NCBI GenBank assembly: GCA_964502215.1
Contig: CAZCUN010000013.1
Coordinates: 1 to 64,000 of the forward strand
DNA: 64,000 nucleotides
Source of the DNA: JAALLB01 sp964502215
Lineage (GTDB): Bacteria; Pseudomonadota; Alphaproteobacteria; Rhizobiales; Rhizobiaceae
Direction of reading: 5' to 3'
Below are positions 58,677-64,000 of the stretch, piece by piece; the first letter of the stretch is position 1; every line of letters starts with the position of its first letter. The notes below the pieces were generated by a model. That model was not told where the DNA came from. It searched no databases and saw only the letters and a program-made list of their open reading frames with translations. A program made the position numbers and the translations under genes.

Positions 58677-58889
58677 CTATCGACTTGTGATTTCTTTTTC
58701 GAGACCTGCATCATGGAGTAGTCGTTTTGCAACAAGATGCATTTCGTCAGTAACCATTATGCGCCTTGGGATAATACCAAGTGAGCCTTCAAGGATACTC
58801 ATGTTTTGATCAAGCACAAGAAAGTCTATATTCGAGTCTTTGAGCAAAGATTCCACATAAGAAATTGTCACAAGGTTATTTGTAGCCAT
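58677..58889 (-). CDS. DUF2007 domain protein
   Basis: 70 residues. The blocks VTISYVESLLKDSNIDFLVL, DQNMSILEGSLGIIPRRIMV and AKRLLHDAGL match the DUF2007 family (putative signal-transducing, PII-like ferredoxin fold). Function is unknown. Its gene is upstream of the TrmN6-type gene and divergent from the polyprenyl diphosphate synthase gene. Confidence 0.88.
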   Translation of the reverse strand: MATNNLVTISYVESLLKDSNIDFLVLDQNMSILEGSLGIIPRRIMVTDEMHLVAKRLLHDAGLEKEITSR

Positions 58890-59074
58890 AAGTTCTTTAA
58901 TAGCTAGTCCCCACTCCTTATAGTTAGATTAAATACCATTACAGATGTAAATATCAGAATCATAAAAAATAACGTTCATGTTATCATCGTATAAAAAATT
59001 ATATGTTACAAAATAGCACTTGTCTGTCTGCCCTTCACGCCTTATTTTCAATTTACATAATATAAGGATTTAAT

Positions 59075-60094
59075 ATGTCGGGTGTTGTAGTTTCAATTGA
59101 TAATAAAAAACTGGCAAAAGCTAGCATTGCACCTTTGATGGAGCTTGTTGCAGAAGATATGCAACGCGTTAATGCGCTTATCTTATCTAAAACTGGGTCA
59201 GAAGTCGAAATGATTCCTGAGGTTGCAAAACATCTCATTGATTCAGGTGGTAAACGTTTACGACCTATGATTACGTTAGCTGCGGCGCAAATGTGTGGTT
59301 ACCAGGGAGAGGGTCATATTACGCTCGCATCCAGCGTTGAATTTATGCATACAGCCACATTACTCCATGACGATGTTGTCGATGAGAGCGATATGCGACG
59401 TGGTAAGCTTGCTGCTCGCATGCTTTGGGGAAATGAAGCCAGTGTCTTGGTCGGTGACTTCTTATTGGGGCAAGCCTTTCGGATGATGGTAGAAGTTGGT
59501 TCGCTTGAGGCACTTGATATTCTCTCTCATGCAGCGACTGTCATAGCAGAAGGCGAAGTGTTGCAGCTTCAAACTGCAAAAAACCTTGAGACAACTGAAG
59601 ACGAGTATTTAGAAGTTATTCGCTCAAAGACCGCAGCATTATTTGCAGCAGCTGCCGAAGTAGGGCCAATTATAGCTGATAAAGGGCCTGCGCATATCAA
59701 TGGATTGCGCTCATATGGCAACAATCTAGGGCTGGCATTTCAACTTATTGACGATGCGCTTGATTATGGTGGAAACGCTGGAGATCTTGGCAAAAACACG
59801 GGCGATGATTTCCGCGAAGGGAAAGTAACTCTTCCTGTGTTGCTTGCATATAGACGTGGATCTGACGAAGAGCGTCAATTTTGGCACGATGCAGTTGTCA
59901 ACGGAAAGACAGATAACGATCGCCTTGCCCAAGCCCTTGATATATTAGCGCGGCATGACGCTATATCAGACACAGTCGCTCGTGCGCGTCATTATGCTGA
60001 AATGGCAAAAGATGCACTGGGTACAATGCCAGAATCAAAACATAAAGACGCATTAATTGAGGTTTTGGAATTCTGCGTAAGTCGAGCAACTTAA
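59075..60094 (+). CDS. ispB: Polyprenyl diphosphate synthase (octaprenyl/decaprenyl)
   Basis: Makes the isoprenoid tail of ubiquinone from farnesyl diphosphate and isopentenyl diphosphate. 339 residues with both aspartate-rich motifs, LLHDDVVDESDMRRG and LIDDALDYGG, plus GGKRLRPMITLAAAQM at the N-terminal side. Alphaproteobacteria usually make Q-10, so decaprenyl is likely, but chain length cannot be read from the sequence. Confidence 0.94.
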   Translation: MSGVVVSIDNKKLAKASIAPLMELVAEDMQRVNALILSKTGSEVEMIPEVAKHLIDSGGKRLRPMITLAAAQMCGYQGEGHITLASSVEFMHTATLLHDDVVDESDMRRGKLAARMLWGNEASVLVGDFLLGQAFRMMVEVGSLEALDILSHAATVIAEGEVLQLQTAKNLETTEDEYLEVIRSKTAALFAAAAEVGPIIADKGPAHINGLRSYGNNLGLAFQLIDDALDYGGNAGDLGKNTGDDFREGKVTLPVLLAYRRGSDEERQFWHDAVVNGKTDNDRLAQALDILARHDAISDTVARARHYAEMAKDALGTMPESKHKDALIEVLEFCVSRAT

Positions 60095-60233
60095 GCAAAT
60101 ATTCTTTCTTATTCACGCGCTTGTTAAGCTAATGTTATACGATTAGCGCGACACTTGATTATTATCCCTAAAACCGCCATGTTTTATGTGTCGAAGTTAA
60201 ATGAATCGAATTTTGAAATCAGGTTGCAATTTT

Positions 60234-61973
60234 ATGAAAAGCCAAATTATCCGGTTAATTACCACATCTTTATTAGCCTCAGCAGTTATTTTTTCTGCCA
60301 CTGCTGCAAATGCAAATAAAGAACTAATTGAAGCCGTTGAAGCAACTGGCCTTTCTGGCAGCTACTTGGCTGCACAAGTCGCTATAGATGATAATGATGA
60401 TGATGCAGCTGTAAAGTTTCTAAAACGAGCAACTGGGTTTGATCCTGAAGATTTAGATATCAAGCAAGATCTATTTGCTGCACTTGTTAGCAATGGTAAA
60501 TTGCAAGAGGCTGCTGACCTTGCAAAAGAAACTCCAAAATTTGGGGCAAGTCAAAATCTTGTTGGATATGTTCTTGCCGCAGAATCGATGCGTAAACGAT
60601 CATGGAAAAACGCAATCGCAGCACTCAAAGATGTTGCAGGTGTTGATTTAGATAAAACGCTTCGCGAAATATCACACGCATGGGCATTACAAGGGCTTGG
60701 TAAAACAGATGAAGCATTAGCGCGTATTGCTGACCTTGAAGGCCCCGAGTGGATTTCAGTCATGAAAAACTACCATGCTGGATTAATTGCTAATGCGGGT
60801 GGGCAACAAGATTTAGCAACTGAAAAATTCCAAGCGGTAATCGATAACCGCGCGGTAATATCTGTTTTAACTGAAACATATATACGTGCAATTGAGGCTA
60901 TGGTTCGAAGTCAAAGTCAGGATGGCAAAAAAGAAAAAGCACTGGAAACCATAGATTACGGATTGTCGTTACTGCCAAGTCATTCTCCGTTTATAGATCT
61001 TAAAGCTCAGCTATCAGAAGATAAAACGCTTAAGGCTACTTTAAGTACGCCTCAACAAGGAATGGCGGAGTTGTTTTATAATATTGCAACAGCCATCAGA
61101 CGGGATGGTGCAGGAAGTTATTCTAAAACTTACCTTCAAATCTCCAATTCGTTATCGCCTAAGAGTGATATTATTCAAATCGCACTTGCAGAGCTTTATT
61201 TACAGCAAGGCGATTATGAAAAATCAAATATATTTTATGAAAAAATTGTAGATACATCGCCGTTCCATCGTATTGCAAGATTAGAAAAGGCAACTAATTT
61301 TTCCAGGCTTGAGAAAAAAGAAGAAGCAATCACAGAACTTAAATCTTTGATTGAATCTGAGCCTGATGATTTGACGGGTTATATGACATTAGGCAATGTT
61401 TTTAGTCGTGAGGAACGATATCAAGAAGCTGCTGATACGTATGATACAGCTGTTGATAAAATAGGTGAGCCAAAGTCTTTTCATTGGAACCTGTTTTTTA
61501 GAAGAGGCATCTCCTACGAGCGCTTAAAGCAATGGGATAAGGCTGAACCAAACTTCACCAAGTCACTTGAGCTATCAGCTAATCAGCCTGAGGTTCTAAA
61601 TTACCTTGGGTATTCTTGGATTGATCAAGGCATAAATCTTGATAAAGGCATGGATATGATACGCCAGGCTGTCGATTTGCGTCCACGCTCAGGGTTTATC
61701 GTTGATAGTCTTGGCTGGGCGCATTATCGTTTGGGGCAATATGAAGATGCGGTTCGTGAACTTGAAAAAGCTGTTCAACTCATGCCTCAAGATCCAACAA
61801 TAAACGACCACTTAGGAGATGCATATTGGAAGGTTGGTCGTAAACTTGAAGCAACATTCCAGTGGAATATTGCATTAGCAACAAAAACACCGCCTGATAA
61901 TCCTGAAGAAATCAAGAAGAAGCTCGCAGAAGGGCTTCAAGAAGAAGCGAAAGACGCAGCAAAGGCTGAATAA
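60234..61973 (+). CDS. Secreted tetratricopeptide-repeat protein
   Basis: 579 residues from the ATG at 60234; an upstream ATG at 60201 is possible. A signal peptide (MKSQIIRLITTSLLASAVIF then AANAN) points to the periplasm. At least eight TPR-like helix pairs follow, including GYMTLGNVFSREERYQEAAD, EVLNYLGYSWIDQGINLDKG and SLGWAHYRLGQYEDAVRELE. It overlaps ispE by one base (TAATG). Such TPR proteins usually act as scaffolds for envelope proteins. Confidence 0.88.
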   Translation: MKSQIIRLITTSLLASAVIFSATAANANKELIEAVEATGLSGSYLAAQVAIDDNDDDAAVKFLKRATGFDPEDLDIKQDLFAALVSNGKLQEAADLAKETPKFGASQNLVGYVLAAESMRKRSWKNAIAALKDVAGVDLDKTLREISHAWALQGLGKTDEALARIADLEGPEWISVMKNYHAGLIANAGGQQDLATEKFQAVIDNRAVISVLTETYIRAIEAMVRSQSQDGKKEKALETIDYGLSLLPSHSPFIDLKAQLSEDKTLKATLSTPQQGMAELFYNIATAIRRDGAGSYSKTYLQISNSLSPKSDIIQIALAELYLQQGDYEKSNIFYEKIVDTSPFHRIARLEKATNFSRLEKKEEAITELKSLIESEPDDLTGYMTLGNVFSREERYQEAADTYDTAVDKIGEPKSFHWNLFFRRGISYERLKQWDKAEPNFTKSLELSANQPEVLNYLGYSWIDQGINLDKGMDMIRQAVDLRPRSGFIVDSLGWAHYRLGQYEDAVRELEKAVQLMPQDPTINDHLGDAYWKVGRKLEATFQWNIALATKTPPDNPEEIKKKLAEGLQEEAKDAAKAE

Positions 61974-62836
61974 TGCTTGAGCGTATAGCGCATGCAAAAG
62001 TAAACCTTGCGCTTCATGTTACAGGTCAAACAGATAACGGCTATCATTTGCTTGATAGCCTTGTAGTTTTCGCAAAATTTGGTGATCTGATTTCGATCAA
62101 GCCAGCAACAAATGCTACAAGTTTGGTAAAGTTAAACATTGATGGGCCATTTTCTAAGGGCCTTGAAGTGGGTGCAAATAATCTGATCAATAGAGCTGCA
62201 CTTGCACTTGGGTATGAACTTTCAAAAGAAAATAAAAATCTAACACCTGTAGAAATTAAGCTGACCAAAAACCTTCCTATTGCCAGTGGTATTGGAGGAG
62301 GTTCGGCAGATGCAGCTGCAACGCTTAATGGGCTTAGAGATTTTTGGAATAGTAAAATTGATCTTAAAAACATTGCCTTACAATTAGGCGCTGATGTGCC
62401 AATGTGCCTTTCTTCAAAACCTTTGAGGGCACAAGGTGTTGGTGAAGAAATAGCTTTGCTTAAATGCAAATCACCGTGGTATCTAGTTTTGGTCAATTCG
62501 GGGGTCGAGGTTTCAACACCTGAAATTTTTAATCATCTAAAAACTAAAAAAAATAATGCTATTACACCAAAAAACATGACGCATATGGCTTCTCTTGATG
62601 AGTTAAAAACGATGCGAAATGATCTTCAATTTCCTGCAATTGCACTTGAGCCTGAAATTGAAAAAACACTTCTCGCAATTAAAAGCGCTAAGCCGCGCTT
62701 ATTTCGGATGAGTGGTTCTGGCGCTACTTGTTTTGGAATTTATGATAGCGAAAAAGAAGCTAATCAAGCGCGAGATGCCATTCAAAAAGACCACCCTAAT
62801 TGGTGGTGCATTGCAACTTCTACAACGGTTTCGTAA
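61973..62836 (+). CDS. ispE: 4-diphosphocytidyl-2-C-methyl-D-erythritol kinase
   Basis: GHMP kinase of the MEP isoprenoid pathway. 287 residues; AKVNLALHVTGQTDNGYHLLDSL at the N-terminus, the ATP motif PIASGIGGGSADAAATL and the C-terminal RMSGSGATCFGIY are diagnostic. Translationally coupled to the TPR gene. With ispB nearby it places two isoprenoid genes in one stretch. Confidence 0.96.
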   Translation: MLERIAHAKVNLALHVTGQTDNGYHLLDSLVVFAKFGDLISIKPATNATSLVKLNIDGPFSKGLEVGANNLINRAALALGYELSKENKNLTPVEIKLTKNLPIASGIGGGSADAAATLNGLRDFWNSKIDLKNIALQLGADVPMCLSSKPLRAQGVGEEIALLKCKSPWYLVLVNSGVEVSTPEIFNHLKTKKNNAITPKNMTHMASLDELKTMRNDLQFPAIALEPEIEKTLLAIKSAKPRLFRMSGSGATCFGIYDSEKEANQARDAIQKDHPNWWCIATSTTVS

Positions 62837-62844
62837 GATAAAAT

Positions 62845-63393
62845 ATGTCTAGAATTGATAAAACAAGACCCTTCATTCCCGTAAGCATTGCAGTGTTAAC
62901 CGTTTCTGATACGCGCAATCTTGATGAAGATAAGTCAGGTAAAACGCTGGCAGATCGGATTACATCCGTTGGCCATAAACTTGCTGACAGGAAAATTGTT
63001 ACTGACGATATTCCCATGATTCAAGACCAACTAAAAACTTGGATAGAGGATAAAGGCATTGATGTTGTTATCACGACAGGCGGTACGGGTTTTACAGGTC
63101 GTGATGTAACGCCAGATGCAATCGAACCTTTATTTGAAAAGCGCATGGACGGGTTTTCTGAAGTTTTTCACCGCATAAGCTATGATAAAATTGGCACTTC
63201 AACCATTCAGTCCCGTGCAACCGCTGGCGTAGCAGGCGCAACGTTTATATTCTGTCTTCCAGGGTCTCCTGGCGCTTGTAAAGATGGGTGGGATGCAATT
63301 TTGGTTAAACAGTTGGATTACCGTCATATGCCATGTAACTTCGTGGAAATTATGCCACGCTTAGATGAGCATTTAAAACGTGGTGAAGGTTAG
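62845..63393 (+). CDS. moaB: Molybdenum cofactor biosynthesis protein B
   Basis: 182 residues of the MoaB/MogA fold, which binds molybdopterin for adenylylation. The blocks VLTVSDTRNLDEDKSGKTL, VITTGGTGFTGRDVTPDAI and CLPGSPGACKDGWDAIL are diagnostic. The PDAIEPLFEKRMDGFSEVF segment fits the MoaB branch. Confidence 0.93.
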   Translation: MSRIDKTRPFIPVSIAVLTVSDTRNLDEDKSGKTLADRITSVGHKLADRKIVTDDIPMIQDQLKTWIEDKGIDVVITTGGTGFTGRDVTPDAIEPLFEKRMDGFSEVFHRISYDKIGTSTIQSRATAGVAGATFIFCLPGSPGACKDGWDAILVKQLDYRHMPCNFVEIMPRLDEHLKRGEG

Positions 63394-63405
63394 TTTGGAG
63401 AAAAA

Positions 63406-63645
63406 ATGGATAAACCAGTCAGAGCAGGGGATAACCCAGAACGTGTAGAAGTCAAAGCAGGGCAATCTTATTTTTATTGCACATGCGGAAAATCTGCAAA
63501 ACAGCCCTTTTGTGATGGCTCACATAAAGGTACAGAATTCGCACCCATGAAGTGGACAGCACAGGAAGATGGGTCAAAATTCTTTTGCACCTGTAAATCA
63601 ACTGGCAAGGCGCCATTTTGCGATGGAAGTCATTCTAAAAGTTAA
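63406..63645 (+). CDS. Dual CDGSH iron-sulfur domain protein
   Basis: 79 residues with two CDGSH-type 2Fe-2S motifs, CTCGKSAKQPFCDGSHKG and CTCKSTGKAPFCDGSH, each providing three Cys and one His. This is the two-motif arrangement of bacterial CISD3-like proteins. It is likely a cytoplasmic redox or cluster-transfer protein. It starts 12 bases after moaB, which belongs to a pathway that uses Fe-S enzymes. Confidence 0.92.
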   Translation: MDKPVRAGDNPERVEVKAGQSYFYCTCGKSAKQPFCDGSHKGTEFAPMKWTAQEDGSKFFCTCKSTGKAPFCDGSHSKS

Positions 63646-63753
63646 GTCATATTATGACTTGGCTGGTGACATTTACGCTACGTCTTGCTATGCGATTTGC
63701 TAGTAATAATTATTAAAGAAAATTTGCGTGCGCTTTCACGAGGATTGATATAA

Positions 63754-64000
63754 ATGCCAGACTTGCTTCTCGAACTATTTTCAGAAGAAATTCCATCACG
63801 AATGCAACGCAAGGCTGCGGGTGATTTACGCGCTGCTGTGACTAATGCTTTGGTTGATGCGGGACTTACATATGAGGGTGCAAAAGAGTATTGGACACCG
63901 CGCCGTTTGACACTTGATATTCGTGGCCTAACGACAAAATCTGCTGATATTAAAGAAGAGAAAAAAGGCCCGCGTACTGATGCGCCTGAGCAAGCCATTG
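63754..64000 (+). CDS. glyS: Glycyl-tRNA synthetase beta subunit (5' part, cut by window end)
   Basis: The frame starts at the ATG at 63754 with AGGA about 10 bases upstream and runs to the window edge, 82 codons of a protein normally near 700. MPDLLLELFSEEIPSRMQRK and YWTPRRLTLDIRGL are the typical N-terminal blocks. It partners with GlyQ, encoded 8.6 kb away on the other strand. Confidence 0.95.
   Translation, partial: MPDLLLELFSEEIPSRMQRKAAGDLRAAVTNALVDAGLTYEGAKEYWTPRRLTLDIRGLTTKSADIKEEKKGPRTDAPEQAI

Overview
The window reads as chromosomal DNA of an AT-rich (roughly 40% GC by eye, not computed) alphaproteobacterium, most likely of the Hyphomicrobiales/Rhizobiales. The basis is gene order and family content: separate F0 operon with two b-type subunits (atpI-atpB-atpE-atpF'-atpF), small alphaproteobacterial families (DUF2093, DUF4170, DUF2007), the pmbA-cysQ-DUF4170-acyltransferase-waaA-lpxK lipid A block, guaB-rsmB-guaA, the peptide importer SbmA/BacA, and sulfonate genes (hpsN, comDE) common in marine relatives. 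Genes are densely packed. No rRNA, tRNA or CRISPR array was recognised.

Layout. 1-1.24 kb: a complete IS1595-like insertion sequence with perfect 17-bp ends and 8-bp target duplication, then a 45-bp tandem repeat running into the ileS start. 1.2-10.1 kb: ileS carrying two in-frame palindromic insertions, a lipoprotein, tadA, an RluB-type pseudouridine synthase, rsmD and a pair of M16 peptidase genes. 10.1-15.7 kb: leftward block for Kdo/lipid A synthesis (lpxK, waaA, acyltransferase) with cysQ and pmbA upstream. 15.8-24.5 kb: Kef-type antiporter, MATE exporter, mutL, an ECF sigma/anti-sigma pair, a VOC protein and a flavin monooxygenase. 24.7-32 kb: a succinate-semialdehyde-type dehydrogenase, then a cell-envelope glycosylation island: GT2 polyprenyl-phosphate glycosyltransferase, methyltransferase and small flippase on one strand, and two tandem paralogous multi-membrane proteins that look like GT-C enzymes on the other. 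32-38 kb: guaB, MAPEG protein, rsmB-like methyltransferase, Popeye-like cyclic nucleotide-binding membrane protein, guaA.

38-49 kb: a strong candidate small RNA on the minus strand (stem-loops with C-rich loops ending in an intrinsic terminator), sbmA/bacA, nnrU, a YfgM-like protein, der, a SleB-type wall hydrolase, the F0 ATP synthase operon, rnhB and a PA0069-type radical SAM gene. 49-53 kb: a GAF protein and a sulfonate catabolic unit (hpsN-comD-comE) divergent from a LacI-type regulator, with two 16-bp palindromic operators between them. 53-64 kb: patatin phospholipase, glyQ, MFS transporter, S49 peptidase, TrmN6-type methyltransferase, polyprenyl diphosphate synthase, TPR protein, ispE, moaB, a dual-CDGSH iron-sulfur protein and the 5' end of glyS, cut by the window edge.

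The most interesting items are the candidate anti-Shine-Dalgarno-type small RNA at 38.2-38.4 kb, the two protein-coding palindromic elements inside ileS, the GT2/flippase/GT-C envelope glycosylation island, and the compact hpsN-comDE-LacI unit with its paired operators.
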